Below, in pieces: positions 12,601 through 26,519 of a stretch of 64,000 bases of DNA. Positions within the stretch are counted from its first letter, which is position 1; every line of letters starts with the position of its first letter. Origin of the DNA: Anas platyrhynchos (taxonomy: Eukaryota > Chordata > Aves > Anseriformes > Anatidae). Position numbers and translations under genes: made by a program. The DNA lies in NCBI RefSeq assembly GCF_047663525.1, contig NC_092602.1, positions 2,549,501 through 2,613,500 on the forward strand, in the 5' to 3' direction. The notes under the pieces are model-generated. The model was given only the letters and a program-made list of their open reading frames with translations, did no database searches and was not told the DNA's origin.

Positions 12601-15600
12601 AAACAACCACAGTTGAAAATAGGTACATTCCTGCATCAGTAAGTATATTCATACAAAGATAATTTGAATCAATAGTCGGTGATGTGAGCTAGCCTGCTTA
12701 GTCCAGTCTAGGTGGTTTAGATTGGAAATTGGTCAAGGACTAGATAACTAAAAGTTGGTGTAGAGCTCAGAGATTGACTAAGATTTTCCAACCATTTCTT
12801 CATATTATGTGCTAAACTCTAAATCAGACTTTGTTTTGTTCAAATGTGCTCAATAACAAACTTCAGAGTTGTTTTATTTTGAAGTGCTTGAATAAGTTTC
12901 TGACTTAGGGGTTCTTCTACCTCCAATGGCAATAAAAATATTTTTAATATTCCAGTCAGGGTTGAACTCTGTGCAATATTGGCACATAGGAGTACTGAGA
13001 GTCCTTGCTACCAAAACAAAACCCAGACAGAAGTTCCCATTTCATGAAGTGAAGGACACCTTTTTCATTTTTTAAAATGTGTTGTCAGATGTTATAAGAA
13101 CTTGTGTTAGTCACTTATGCCACAGGCAAGCATGCAATTTTCATTTTTATTTTTTAAGTTGAAAATAAACGTACTTTAAGGAAATCACATGTATTAGTAA
13201 CAACATAAGCTAATGGAACCTACAGATCCATTTTTATGGCTCAGATTTTGTTTTGTCTTCTTTTTGGTGTCCATTAAGCTAAAGAGAGCAGAGTCGATGT
13301 TTTCCGGGTTTGTCTCCTGTGATCCTGCACATTCTTGGTTGTTCGGGTGTCAGACCTTGTAGGAAGTATTTAAATAAGTGGAACCATAAACTTTTTTATT
13401 TTTTTAAACAATTCTCAAGTTTTTCCTACAAAATACGCAGACGTTAATTTCTGAGAAATCTGGGCTATAAATACAAAGCTCACCAGCAGTCCTGTTAAAC
13501 TGCACTGTATCAGGCACATTTTTGAATGCAAGTTCTTGTTGACCATTGGAAAGATGCAGGACCTGCATGCTGAGCTTACCTTGTACTTCCCTGAGCACCT
13601 GCTACATGCCAAGGAGAAGGAAGCAGTCATTTTGTGCTGCCACTGCCTTCCAGGGCTAGCCCTATCTGTGTGCATCTGAGGCATGGCGCGTCACCTTTCT
13701 TATAGATCGCCACGTGACCTAGATGTATTTTTCCAAGCTGTGAAGCTGATTCTCTCCCACAGTTTTTTCTTGCCTCTCTCGTTCCTATGGTAACAATGCA
13801 CTCTCTGTCCTCGCAGCGAAGCGCTGAAGCTGGCAGCTGCTCAGAAGTCCCAGCAGCTTGCAGCTTTGCAAGAGGAGAACGTGAAACTTGCCGAGGAGCT
13901 GGGCAGAAGCAGGGACGAAGTCACAAGTCATCAGAAGGTAGAGTGGCTGGAACGTTTCCTGATCTGTGGTGAAAGTGCTGTACATGCTGTTTCCACTGCT
14001 GTCTGGGTGACGTTGCACTGCATGTTTGTGATTGAAAGATGAGTTGTTCTGAGAATATTTTAAAATAAATTTGGAAACCACCTGCATTGGGAGGTTAGAA
14101 CTGCAGGCTAACAGAAGGTTGCATAACCTGTGAAGGATACTTAGGAGGCTTGGAAATAAGCATAAATTAAATATGCTTTAGCCAAATGTATTAGCAGACA
14201 CTTGCTATTTCTGTCAGGAATGATTTTGTTATACAATTATGAAATCTCCATCTAACCAGAACTAAGGAAATCCATTTATTTAATTCTTCTCCTTATTCTT
14301 GCTCTCTCTTCCCACTAAAAAAGAGTATTTAGGATGTCTTTCAGCATACTATTTAAAACTGCTCGGTTGGAGTCTATAAAAAGCACTATGCACACATATG
14401 CTTGCTTAGACTCGATACTGTGCATGTACACGAACAGTGTTGCAGTCAGGTACCGGGTACATGGAGGACTAGAATTGAGGTGAGATTTTTTTCTGGCAGT
14501 AGTTTATAGTGAAAAAAGACTACTTAGTTGTTTATTTCTACTTATTACATTTACACGTGCTAAAATCTTAAAGTTTAGTTATACAGCTTCTAATGCTGGT
14601 ACTTGCCAAAAGAGATATTAGATTTAAATCCATTAAACATGGTGGTTTTATTTCTCGTGGAGCAGTGCCTGTGATAGCCACACCATGAAGGCATCTTTGG
14701 AAGCTCTAGTCCAAAAGCACGAGTGTGTAGGACATGTTTTACACACTGCCTTTCTTAGCGAGCACTTCTGCAGAAGGGTATGCCTGTTCTCGGTGGCAGT
14801 GGAACAGATGTCTTCCATTCTGCAATGTAGGGTAATGCTTTTAAAGCCAAGAGGCTGACTTTTTCCCCCAAGGTACCTGCTTTGAAATACTGAGGATGAG
14901 TAAATACAGATCTAATACCGATCTGGCATGTTTCTAAATCCTTTTGGCTGCTGCTAGGAGCAATGCACGAGCTTCTTCATCCTGAAGGGCCTTTGGAGAT
15001 GATTAACAAGAGTCCCAGACGTGTGGGCTCCAGCACTGACTCATGCCGCATCTGAGTAGTGATGTGACAAGAGAATGCTGTCATCCTAAACAGCCAGTGG
15101 GAGCTCTGCACCCCACTCCCACTTGTTTTCTTAAATTATTTCAGAATCTTTGAGGCAACCTGTTATTTTCAGAAAAAGTTGTAAATTGAAAGTGATTCGG
15201 CGACACTGGTCAAATCCTTCTGCCTAATGTACACGGCCAGGGTTGATGTTTGGAAAGTGCCTGGAGGAAGGGACCCTTCAGCCCCCCAGGTGTAGGCTGG
15301 CAGTGGTGATTGCAGCCTCACTCTGTGGCCTCTGTAGTTTCCAGATGAACTTGCAGAGGAGTCTTGCTGTCTGCATCCTACCGACCTGTGGGTCTATCAG
15401 CAGGGATCCTCTAATTGCCAGGACAGAGAAGTCCACGAAGCACAGAGTCAGTCATCTCGCAAACTGTGCTCTCAGATCACTCGCACCACGGTCTTTTCTT
15501 TCTGTGAGCAGATAACTCCAGTAGATTGGCTTTGGAGGTCTGCTAGAGCTTGAAGCAACAGTCTGCTTACTGCAAATTTCAAGTCTGAGCCTTGGCAACG

Positions 15601-18600
15601 TGGCAAAGCTGTTGCATTGCTTAAATGTAGTGTTTGGGTTATGGCACCTGTACGCCTAGCTGCATGGCCTCCCAGCAGCCTGGAAGAGGCCTTGCATATT
15701 CCAGGAAATTCTTGTCATGACAAAAGGAACAGAGGCAAAATGGTATCATGTAAAATGCAGGTTTCTTTCAGGGTGTCACATCACTAATGAGCACAGCTTT
15801 CCTCAGTGCAGCTCTTACTGATGACACGTGCAGCACACCTGCCTAAGCCGTTGTGTCTCGTGGTTCCTTGGCACTGGAGGCAGATGCTCTGCTAACAGCA
15901 TTCCGTCTCCTCTGGGACACGTCAAGCACTAACCATCATTTTAGCACCAATGGAAACCTGCTGCTGCCCTTGGGAATGCCCCTTTTTTCGTGCTCCCTTT
16001 AGACCTTACCTAACCTAAACTTAGAGTCTACTTTTTCTACCTTCGACTCAGGCAGATTCTCTTATTGAAATGGCTGCAAAATGATCTGGCCTCAAGGCTT
16101 CTAGTGCTGATAGCCAGACCTCAGGCTAGCACAAGCTCACCGATTCCCACCAACGCTTATGTTTTGCTGTTACTTGGGTGAATGTACATCATATTTAGGC
16201 ACCAAGTGACAGCGTGGTTTGGATTTCCTTGCTTCAGGCTGTCTGTGGGAACAGAAAAAATGTTGCTGTGAAGAATTGCTCAATTAGATTTAGGAGAACA
16301 AGTGTCCATGCTAACAGTGAGGAGGTCAGACATGGAGCAGGGTTGGTGAAAAACTGGATGATAGGAAGCAGTGCTTCAGGCTGTTTCTGTGCATGTGCCT
16401 ATTAACATGCAGTCAGAAAGGTAGCGAGCGTATGTTTTAAGTATTTTGAGCAGTCACTATGGTAACTATATAAATTCTAGCAAGCGTGTTAGTCAATTGG
16501 GTTAGTGACTCTGTGGCTGCATATGACACACTTTGCAAAATTAATGGATACTCTTTCATGAATGATTTATCCTGACATCTAAAGGTTAAAGTGCCTTATA
16601 CTAAAGATGCTGGGGGTGTTTTTCTGTATCGATTCATAAATAATTAGCTGTCTGTAATTAGTTAAAGATTCCTGGTCAGATACATGCTGAGCTTGGGGAA
16701 CATTTCTGGCTTCAATTTATTTGCTAGAGTATTTCAAGAGCCTCAGACCTGTCCAGGCATTTTAATTTCATTGTAAAACAGAACAAAACAACCGCAGAAT
16801 TATCTATTAGCTGAGGTGGTCCATCTTCTGTGCAAGGTATGTGAGAAGTCTGCTCTGAAGCTGAGGAGAGAGCAGATTGCTGGAGAAATGTTGCTGAGAG
16901 AAGAGGGTGCCCTTTCTACCACAAAGCTACTCCAAGCTTCTCTCTCTTTAGCATCCTCTTCTGTCTTGCTCTATATAAAAATCACTCATCTAGTTCTTGC
17001 TAGTTGTGAGGGCTTAATGTGGCCCTGCGGAGTCACAGGTTTGGGAGATGGTAACAGACACCAGACCAACAGCTTTAGGGATAAATTATTTAATCTCTAT
17101 ATAGCGGTACAGTAATGAATACAGATCAGTAGTACAATTATCCAGGTCAAAATGACACCAAATCCAGTAATTCATCAATAATGGGCTAAACTTAATAGCT
17201 GGGCACACAAACACAATTCTCTTTGGTGTTTGCAGGAGGCCAAGAGGTACTGTGTAAGGCAGTGCTAAGCCTCACACCTCTTTTGTGTGCACAGGACCTC
17301 AAAGTATAGCAGTAACAACCTCTCAGTAGCTAATATGAATTAGTCACTGAATGATTTGCATTTGTGTGCCTGCATTGTCCTGGAAGAAAATTGATTACTT
17401 TAAGAATTTTAAGTTCTGTAGCCTCTCCTGTGTCTGTTTTACGATGATAACGATGTTCTGATGCATTATATTAAAGAAATAATCCATGGTGTATTAACTG
17501 TAGGGGTTTTGTGTTTGTGTTTTAGCTGGAAGAGGAGAGATCAGTACTCAATAACCAGTTATTAGAGATGAAAAAGAGGTAAGTTTTCTTCTGATGTGTA
17601 TTTAACTATGTGGTCCTACAGAAAATTTGAAAAAAACATAATACAAAAACAGTGCTAAGAAAAGCAGCTCACTCCTATTGTAGTGAAAAGTTCTGAGGTT
17701 GTTACACAGCTTGGGCTTACGGATGGTATCTTCTGTGTTTTCTTTATTAAATGTGGGATGAAAAAGTAATTATTAATACAAGAAAAAAACATGTAAGAAG
17801 AGGTATTTACCATTTCCTCTTTAGTTATGCACCTCTTGAGTTGTACTAGTTCTCTTTGTTTTCAGTTAGCAGTTTAGCGCTCGGTTTTAGTTTGCTCTGG
17901 AATATTGGATTGTTCATCAGTCTGATAAATATCATACATACAGATCCTCCCCAGTCAGGTTCTTAAGGAGTAATGGAAAGATAGTGAAGATAAGGGTTGT
18001 TATTTAAAACAATACTAAAGGCTGTTATTCAGCTGTCGGTGGCTTGTTGTTACAGTTTTGAGATATTCCTTTCATTTATCAGTAGTTATTGCAGTTCATT
18101 CAGCACTGCTTTTAAATACCAGGAGATTTGTCCTGGGTGACTGGGGCATCCCTTTGTAAACTGTGCTATTCAATAAATGGTCCCAAGTGACAAACTGTAC
18201 CATCTCCCTGCTATTTATAGGGAAAGCCAATTGGCTGTGTACCACAAGGAATTCAGAAAAATGTAGGCTTTTCAAAAGTAATTGTATAAATCTCTAGAAA
18301 AAGGTGCAGTTCTCCATGACACCAAGTGTGCTCTAAGCAAAACGACCAAAATTTATAATTTCTGTTATAATTTCGTGTGTTAACAGTGGTTGCAAAAAAG
18401 AACAGTGAATATCACCTCAGGATTCAGGCACATCCTTGGCTACTCAGCATATACGCTGGGCCCATTTTTATTCCCTAATAATCTGTTACTTGGCAGAATC
18501 TGCACCATACTTTCCCTCTCTCGCTTCTTTGAGGTTTAACGGTTTAATTAGTCTTTACACAGAGAGGCAAGGCAACAGCTGAAGCTCCAGCTTTAACCAG

Positions 18601-21600
18601 CCTTAAGAACTGGCTCACTTGGTCTTTAGCTGGAGATAATAGCATAGGTGTAAGTCACTTATTCTTAAAAAACAGGTGAAGGAGAAGATAGTATTCTTTA
18701 GCTGGTGTAAAGACTGTTTGACATCCACAGTAATTAGTGAGTTTATACCAACTGAGGATCATCTCCAGCGTATCTGATGTGGGGGAAGGAAGCAAAAAGG
18801 GAGCCCCCCTTATTCATGCTGCTGACAGCTTAGAATGCTGTTTATAGCCCATTAATTGAGATGTTTTAAAATACATATTTAAAATGGTTGTGAGAGTTAT
18901 TTTAAATAGTGTAACTATCTGTAATGCAGATGTGTCTGCATTAAAAATGTATTTAAGTTAATTTTATGCCTGTTTTTACTCTGTATGAGCTGCCTAAAAT
19001 AGCCTAGATAAATATGAAATCCTTAGAGAGAATGTTAACATTACTTTCAGGGTTGTCAGGTACATCTGTGCTTACCTTCAGTTAGTTACACTGAGATGCC
19101 CAAGTTTTTGACTGGCTTAATGACATTTCTCAACAGTGTTGAATAAACTCCAATAGAGAGGATAAAACAAGTAGCAGAAACAGTCTGTCATTGAAGCGAA
19201 CTGCAGGCCTTGAGTGGTTAAAAATGGAAGCATATGGCCTTATTTGCTAACAAAAAAATTAGGCTGAATGAAGAACTAATTAAATAAAAAAGGTGTCTCT
19301 CTAAATTCCTAAATTCCACTAAAGTTGGTGATGAACAATAATTTCTTCCTTTTATCTTCAGAATTTGAGATGCTGAAACAGAGACATCTATTTATTTCAA
19401 TTAGGTCAAGTCCCTAACAGTAGCTTTCCCACCTTCCTTCCACCCACAGGAATTTAGCAACTCTCTATGAAATAGTCCAGCTAGGAGTGGCAGGAGATTA
19501 ATATTTATGACTCTGAGGGGGTTCTGTGTTACTTCGGTTCATTAGATTCACTGTGGGTTGCTGACTGTCTTACTGTCTTTGAGCTTGCGCTATTTATCGA
19601 TACTCATTTCATTCCTCTCTCTTCCCTTTCCTACCCTTGCTTCCTTTGCTATATCTGTGTGTCTTTAATGGTAAGACTCAAGAAAGTCTATCCACGTTAC
19701 AATAAATAATATATATATATATATTTATTTTTTTTAGTAAAGTTGTTGTACATATTTTGGCTGCCTTTGTCCCTTGGTGTCTTGCTTTTGTTTTGTAAAA
19801 CACTCAGCAATATACACACATATATATATACATATGTTACATAGTCTATATTTTTTACCAAAACGAAAAAGCGCCTTGGTGCAAATTTAATTCTTCCTTG
19901 TAGTATTTTGCATTTCTACTCCACGTTTCTAACGTTTGGTTCTTGTTATCTTGCATTTTTAAAGCTTGCCCAGTAACACTTTAAGGTACTTGCTTCATTC
20001 TTAGAATTTCTTATTTTTGTAGTAAGGGAAGAATCTGGGTGATCTTTTTTTCCAATGTTAAACAAAACAACAACAACAAAAAATTCTTTGTCTCCCATGA
20101 ATTCCACGTCCTGTGCTCAAAATAAGGCATAACCTCTTCTAGAATGTGAAATTTTAAACTGGTGTATGAATTGACAATCTTGCCCCCCTTCAATCCTTGC
20201 TGTCCAGCAGGAGATTTTGGATATGAACTGGCAGGGGAAAAGTTTTAAGCTCACTGGGTCACCATGAGGAAGCTGTGATCCCCACTTGGATAAGTAATTA
20301 GTGGCATACACCGACTATATTTGTATTTTCCAGTTTGTACATTTTAGAGGGCCTCTAACTAGAGCTGTAAAGGATTGGTCCTGGAAAGACTGTCCTGTAA
20401 AAGCAAAAAAGTAATGCTTTCACATAGGCACCTTTTTCCCTCTCTTGTTTTCTTTCCTCTTTTCTTCTCCTGTTTCTTTCTCCTCTACGATGTTATAGTA
20501 CTATGTTATAGTACTCTGGACTCCTATATTGCATTTGTAAATATATATTAATATGCTTACAAACTGTTTACCTTTTTCAACCACCTGAATGTTTCTGCCT
20601 CCTTTTTACAAGGCCAATAAATGGCAAGTTAACCATGTTTGTATAAAAAGTACGTTGCCTGCCCTTGATCTCTAAGATGAGGATCTGACCAAAAAAAATA
20701 AAAAAATAGAAACATTGCCTTAATAGCAAGTTCCTGAGCATGAGATGAGTCGCTGGGGTTTCCATCTGCCCTTTTACGGCTGCGTACAGAGCAAAGGGAA
20801 AGCTGGGTGAAGTCTCAGGTAGGGGAGAGCTTGTGAGCAGCATCATGCAGACATCCCTTCCCATTTCCCTGCCCTTCAGTACATGGTGGGGTTGCAGCTC
20901 TGTGGATCAGAGGCGGCAGCAGCGTCCTGTGCGCTGGCAGGACTTTACTTTCCCACAGCACCACCCTGTGCTTCTGATCCAACTCAGCAAGGCATTTAAA
21001 AACATGGGGTAGGCTGGAGCATGAAAATAATGCTGCGGAAAAGCAGAGACTGCTGTCATGCTTTCAGTGCTCTGCTGAATTGGGCTTGGCAAGGGATAAC
21101 GAGGAGGGCTGTTAAGTGCCACTGCCCTTTTTGTTAGCAGGAGCACAACTTGTATTTGAAGGCAAGATCTTGCAGTCTGCAACTTGTTGTGTTTCTGTTT
21201 ATATTAATTCTCTCATTGTATAAATGTACCAAAATCAACCTTTGGGTTCTTTTTTGGTAGCTGCATCAGCTTTTCTAAACCCCAGATTCTCCACTTGCTG
21301 CTTCCATTCCTGAGTATAATCTTAACAATGAAAGAATTACATTAATTGTGCTCTCATTGTTGAGTTTGCTATTTACCTTGAGTCAGTGAGGTTTATTGTA
21401 TTTCATGTCTGGGTATCGTGGCTCTCACTAACTGTAGATACCATGGATGTAAAAACTTTTCAGTAAGGACTTAGGAGCTATTCCCTACCTACTGCATATC
21501 CTCACACAAGGATACGTTCCACTCTTGGTTCCTTGAGCAGCCCAAAGAGAGTGTAGTTTTGTTTATTAAATGAAACCACGATGTCATTTGGTCTCTGAAT

Positions 21601-24600
21601 TATTGTCTTCATGCTTTTTGTGTAGTGGGCATGTATTCAGGTAGCTTAGTTTGTCAGCAGCCCTCTCAGAGCTAGTAAGAAGAAAAGCAGCTAACTTCAG
21701 CCACCGACTGAAGTGAGACGTGTGGAGTCGCACAGAAAACTGGCTTCATCCCCAGAGGCCTGGAGAGTTGGCAGCCAGCTGCTGGGCACTGCTTGGTGTT
21801 CTCAAATCAGGCTTCTCCTCTAGATGAGTAAACACAGATTTTGGAGTAGCAAGAAATGGTTTTGGTGGCCTTATTTATTTATTTATTTTAACAAATGAAA
21901 ACCTTTCAGCTTGTACTGAACTTCTGTAGCAATAGTCCCAGCACTAGAGGACAAGTGTCCATGCCCTGTGACCTCTCAGGAAGACCTGCAAGCAACGACG
22001 TTCTCATACTAATGCTGTGGTGCCTTAAGAATGCCAGCAGGACAGGAACTGTAGGCAGAAGCCACCTCTAGTAGATCAGCTGAAAAAATCAGGAAGCCTG
22101 GACATATGTATACAGAAAGGGCTTGAGCCTGCTTTGGAGGATTCCTTTCTAGAACCTCCTTCCATAAATCCCACAGGGTTTTCTGAGGGATCAGTAGTTG
22201 TTAGAAGCCCAGAAATGCTCGAAGTATCTAATTCAGGAAATAATGTTACTGAAATTAGTGAGGACCAGCTGATACTTCCAGCATCATCAATGCTTTGCAT
22301 GACAACTTGTACAATGAGCTTTGCATGTGTGTTTTGTTGCTTGTTAATAATTTTCAGGAAGTAACAAAACTCTGATGTTAGGTTTTGTGGAGCATTGTGC
22401 AACATGTTTGTTTATCCTGTATCTCCCCAGTCTATTGACTCGTTTCTTTAAATTCAAATGGATACGATGATATGCAGATTCTGGCTTTTACTACCTAGGT
22501 AAACTTTTTGCTTTGTTTCCACAGTTGTAACATCTGAAATGTTTACACAGATATAAAATATTACTTAAGTACAGAATTAATATTTAAGAACTTCTTACAG
22601 TAGTATACTACTTGAAATTAATTTAAACTTCTTTAGGCAACAGCATTAACCTATTCCTTGGATGATTTCTGGTTGTATTTGGTTTTCTTTTAGAGAATCA
22701 ACATTAAAAAAAGAAATTGATGAAGAGAGAGCATCTTTACAAAAATCCATCAGTGATACTAGTGCCTTGATCACACAGAAAGATGAAGAACTGGAAAAAC
22801 TCAGAAATGAGGTAAATGAGGAAAAGCGGGATGCTTCTCAATCTTTATAGCTACAATGTCTGATTGTGTGGTTGCTACTGAAGAGTTGGATAATTCATTT
22901 TAATTTAATTTAATGATTAATTTAGCATAGTTAAACCTTAGAATTAAATCTTTAGGTATCTGTACCTAGTTAGTGCCTGTGCCTCTGGCTAGTTGGGTAA
23001 ATGCTGCCATGTAGTTGTGGTGGCTGGGTAGCCCTTAGGATGGTACCTGTCTGCTTTGACTTTGTGCTGGGAGACCTAAGCGTTCTGATGTAACTCTTAC
23101 AGATCACAGTGCTTCGTGGAGAAAACGCTTCTGCAAAAACCTTACAGTCAGTGGTTAAGTCACTGGAGTCTGATAAGCTGAAACTTGAGGAAAAGGTGAA
23201 AAACTTGGAGCAAAAGCTCAAGGAAAACAATGAGCCATTAACTGTAACTAGCCCCTCAGGTAAAAGAGAAAGCTTTTCTTGTGTCTGTGCTTTCAACTCT
23301 AATCTTGCAGGGTTTTGTAGCTGTTAAAACACACCCTTAAAATGAGCTTCAACTAATTGAACCTCCAGAGAAATGTGACTTTTCTGTTGTAGGACAGAGC
23401 TAGGTTTTTTAAATGAAGGAAATCTGACCAGCTGCAAAATGTAAATGCTCCCAGTTTTACCAGTTAACCCCATTCACACTAGCGGCAGGGGTGCAATTTG
23501 TCCGGAAGTGACACATGCGTAAACTATTCCAAAACTTTTATTTGTGAACTGTTGCTGTCACCTAAACACACAGTTGTGTTTTAATAATGTACAATATTGA
23601 ACATGCTTCCATATGCACTGGTCAAAAACAAACAAACAAAAAAACAACCTGAAAGCCACCCTCACTGGAACTTACCCCGAATGCTCAGAAAGCAGTAAGA
23701 ATAAGATGTGTTGGAGACTGGAGACTATTCCACTATTTCAGACTCTGAATTAGCCATTGTATGTTTCACCCTTTAGGTTGCTGGCTATTTACGCCTTACC
23801 TTTTTGTTTCTCTTTAAAGGTGACATTGCTGCTAATCTCCTTCAAGATGAAACCTTGGAAGAGAAGCAGGTATTTGGTCTGAAACATCACCGTGCTAAAC
23901 AGCAGTGTGTCAGTAGGCAGTGTGAGATATTTTTCCAAATGCAGTTCTGTCAGATTTTGGAAATCAGGATTACAACAGGCAGATTTTTCTTTTCAACATG
24001 TACATCTGAGAGCAATGTTAACGGCAGGAAACACTTAGAACAAAGTGATATTGGAGAAATCTGTTGAACTCTACTCAAAAGGAGGGTTGGCAGCGGTGGG
24101 GCAAAGAAGCTGCTCAGGTAGCATTTATTTTGATTTAGGAAAACAGATTCAGATAACAGATTTAGGAAAAGTCTGTATCAAGGAGTATGATAATCCTAAC
24201 GAACATGTACAAGACCGCTGTGCAACAGGCTGCCTGTGACAACAAATGCCGAGGAAGCACGGTGAGAACAGAAGCGCTTCCTGACCACTACACAGGTTCT
24301 TGCTAGGCCTCTGGAGTCAGTCAGTGACTACAGACGTCCTTCCTAGAGCCATACTCTGTACAGAGGCCAGAAGTGTTATTAATGTACACTAACCACTAAT
24401 CTTTTCTTTTTTTTTTTTTTTTTGTCTCCTGGAATTCACCTGCTGATGGCAATACTTTATTCCAATCAGCACGAGGTTTGTTCTGCTTTTTGGCTTGTTT
24501 TCTTTTGCTCCCTGTTGATTTGCCAAGCACTACGTGCTTACTGTCAGCAGGGGTTCTGCACTGCTCCTACTGATCCCTGTCTGGCTGAAGCCAGCTCTGG

Positions 24601-26107
24601 GAGGTGCCTCGTGGGCGCGCAGTGCGGTCCTGCTGCTGCCTCCAGCACAGCTCTGGGAGGGACTCTGGTTGCCCCCAGTGCACCCACCTGAGCGGCAGGC
24701 TCAGAGGACTGGAGATGCAGTTCTGATCAGAATTACACTGCTGGCTTTACGTTCAAACATAACGTCAGAAAGAGTTGTAACTATCAGTGGTGGGTTGAGA
24801 CCCACCGATATCTGTCAGACATGGGCTGGGCTGAACTAGCCGGCTCCTGAACAGAAATCATACTGAGGAGTCCTTTGGGAAGTTTCTCCCAGTTCCTACC
24901 CCCATTCTGTCAGCCTCCACTCGTGCTTTCTGTAATACAACGACACACTGGTAAAAGTTAATGCCCATGTTGTTTTGAGGCCCTTTCCTGTGTTGCTTGC
25001 TTTCTCTGGAAGTGCAGTCCTCAGCCTTGTTCTTTCACATCACAGATTGACTTCCTGAATTCAGTGATAGTAGATCTGCAAAGGAGAAATGAAGAACTGA
25101 ACTTGAAAATACAACGAATGTGTGAAGCAGCCCTCAACGGCAATGAAGAGGAGACAAACAACTACGACAGGTATAAATCCTGAAGGGAAACCTTGGCTTT
25201 GTTCTGGGAAGCGTTGGTAGCAGTTGGCTCTGTCGGCTGCAAGGTGCTCAGCCTGGTTTCAGCTGTTGTGACGACTTTAGGTGGAATGAATCTATTTTGG
25301 GTAGACCTGTGCGGTGTCAAGAGTTGGACTTGATGATCCTTAAGGGTCCCTTCCAACTCAGGATATTCTATGATTCTATTCAGGCCCATCACTACGGCAT
25401 GCCAGATGGTGCAAACTGCCCCCCTGTACTTATCTATCACAAAGACCGATGTGATGTTTGTTGTCAGTCTCGGTTGAGGCTGGCCCTTTCCATGCTAGGT
25501 AGAAGAGTCTTTCCCTTGTGATGCCGTTACTACATTGAGAGAGTGAGATTCTGTCAGAGAAATAGAACTAAAGCCTGTGGTGTAAATTGTGAGCTCAGAT
25601 CTCTTCTATCAAAAAAACAAGTTTACATGTTACCTTTACAAATAATGTCTGCCTGTGCCTCTATTTACACAGAGCAGTTTGTTTAGTAAATATTGTAGTG
25701 TGAGGGAATATGGGGAACTGTGGGGCAGTTGAGAGGTTAGATCTTCCATGTTTTCATGTCTTTGTTGGCCACAGTGCCATTTTCAACGACAATCAGAGAG
25801 GTTTCAGGGAGGGCGGGAAGCAGGCCTTTTTCCTTTACGAGGGAGAAGCGCCCTGCTTGACTTGCACTGGTGCTGATCTTGCAGTGAGGAAGAAAGCCTG
25901 TCGAAGAAGAAGCCTCGTCTCTTCTGCGATATCTGCGGCTGCTTTGACCTTCACGACACCGAGGACTGTCCCACCCAGGCGCAGATGCTGGAGGAGCCTC
26001 CCCACTCGGCTTACCACGGCAGCAGGAGGGAGGAGCGCCCCTACTGTGACACCTGCGAGATGTTTGGGCACTGGACAGCCGACTGCAACGACGACGAGAC
26101 CTTCTAG
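668..26107 (+). CDS. CLIP1: CLIP1 (CLIP-170), 3' part: central coiled coil to C-terminus
   Basis: Microtubule plus-end tracking protein linking growing microtubules to endosomes, dynein/dynactin and the cortex. The CAP-Gly domains lie upstream of the window. Phase-consistent exons seen: 668-784, 1807-1864, 2107-2190, 3478-3634, 4285-4450, 4554-4769, (5795-8080, separate entry), 9165-9302, 10600-10706, 13817-13937, 17526-17578, 22694-22811, 23103-23259, 23820-23869, 25046-25170, 25885-26107. All have AG/GT borders. Without the large exon they give 629 residues, nearly all charged heptad coiled coil. The last exon carries two zinc knuckles (CDIC...H...C and [14 protein letters not shown]) and ends DDETF, the C-terminal acidic-aromatic tail that binds CAP-Gly domains. 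Family members are about 1,430 residues, so roughly 800 N-terminal residues are outside the window. Segments such as [16 protein letters not shown] are those I know from vertebrate CLIP1. Very certain. Confidence 0.97.
2720..3079 (+). repeat. CR1 LINE 3' fragment (plus orientation) in a CLIP1 intron
   Basis: The segment has the usual avian CR1 3' wording: agcaggtccagaggaagg, then agggctggagcacctc, ggttggatggagctttgg and the end cccttccaacccaaacc, attctgattccatgat. Part of the usual sequence between the hypervariable middle and the 3' end is missing, so it is a truncated, internally deleted copy. It is non-coding; the short open frames inside it are chance. CR1 content is one reason for calling the source avian. 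Confidence 0.85.
5795..8080 (+). CDS. CLIP1: CLIP1 giant coiled-coil exon (762 codons)
   Basis: A single 2,286-bp open exon preceded by a polypyrimidine tract and TTTAG, and followed by CGGAG/GTATTG. It starts and ends in phase 0, and both the preceding exon (ends ...QAEQAK) and the following exon (starts AVKMAEDV) are also phase 0, so it can be included or skipped without changing the frame. The translation is entirely Glu/Lys/Leu-rich coiled coil starting [16 protein letters not shown]. The GTATTN donor type is weak but is also used by two other exons of this gene (donors at 3635 and 23870). Inclusion would extend the rod by about 760 residues, which does not fit the roughly 1,430-residue family form, so I infer an alternative exon. 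If the donor is ignored, the frame continues to a stop at 8117-8119. Whether it is cassette or terminal cannot be decided here. Confidence 0.8.
8353..8358 (+). terminator. Possible alternative CLIP1 polyadenylation signal
   Basis: AATAAA lies 234 bp after the stop (8117-8119) that closes the giant exon when its donor is not used, and is followed by a GT/T-rich stretch (tcttgttttttg). It could end a truncated CLIP1 mRNA lacking the zinc knuckles. In AT-rich intron sequence an AATAAA can occur by chance. Confidence 0.35.
10707..13816 (+). other. CLIP1 intron
   Basis: 3.1 kb of AT-rich intron. A degenerate stretch near 12303-12340 (gatcacaggatcatagaa) resembles the reverse complement of a CR1 end but is too decayed to call. 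No coding segment is supported. Confidence 0.6.
13938..17525 (+). other. CLIP1 intron
   Basis: 3.6 kb with no recognisable gene or RNA. Its short open frames have no splice-supported or domain content. Confidence 0.6.
17579..22693 (+). other. Longest CLIP1 intron in the window
   Basis: 5.1 kb of intron with simple repeats, including an (AT)n run near 19709-19724, a second TA/CA run near 19815-19835 and TTTA repeats near 21870-21890. No supported exon was found. Confidence 0.6.
23870..25045 (+). other. CLIP1 intron with poly-T run
   Basis: Intron between the DETLEEKQ and IDFLNSV exons. It contains a poly-T tract near 24406-24423. No other feature is supported. Confidence 0.6.
25285..25380 (+). 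repeat. CR1 LINE 3' end in the last CLIP1 intron
   Basis: The text agttggacttgatgatcc, gggtcccttccaactcagg and the terminal attctatgattctatt match the standard CR1 3' terminus, including the octamer-like end repeat. The copy is short (about 100 bp) and heavily 5'-truncated, as usual for CR1. Confidence 0.9.
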
Positions 26108-26281
26108 TGCAGGGGCAGGAGGCCGGACTGTCTGTGCGCACTGAGCGGACACTTCACACCACCAGCATTTGCGTGTGCTGAATGTCAGGAAAAGGGACGG
26201 CGTTTGTTGACCCCGTGCTCCCAGTCCCTTTGCCTATCCACTCCGGAATCAGTAAATTGATAAATATTCCCCCCCTCCACT

Positions 26282-26341
26282 AATAAAAGCCCTATTTCCC
26301 TTTATTAAACTTAAGTGAACTATAAATAAATGATTTAATAA
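26282..26341 (+). terminator. CLIP1 polyadenylation signals
   Basis: Several AATAAA hexamers (26282 onward, then two more within about 60 bp) lie 175-235 bp after the CLIP1 stop, in the right place for the main 3' end. VPS33A starts only about 350 bp further on. Confidence 0.7.
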
Positions 26342-26519
26342 ATGACTTTATGCCATTTCCTCCCAGGTTCTGGGTTTGTTGCAGCTCCTAACCAGCCCTG
26401 CCCTGGCGCTGGTGCAGCTGCTGCTGGGAAGCCGTGTATAGAACAAAGCCCTAGAGTTATATTAAAGCTTATTTAAGTACCTTGAGCTTGCGCTGTTGAT
26501 TTCACGACGCACTGAACCG

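Noticed and set aside
25710-26152. Three long frames over the last CLIP1 exon on other frames and strand
   Set aside because: The true frame is fixed by the phase-2 junction at 25885 and the two zinc knuckles; the others are shadows.
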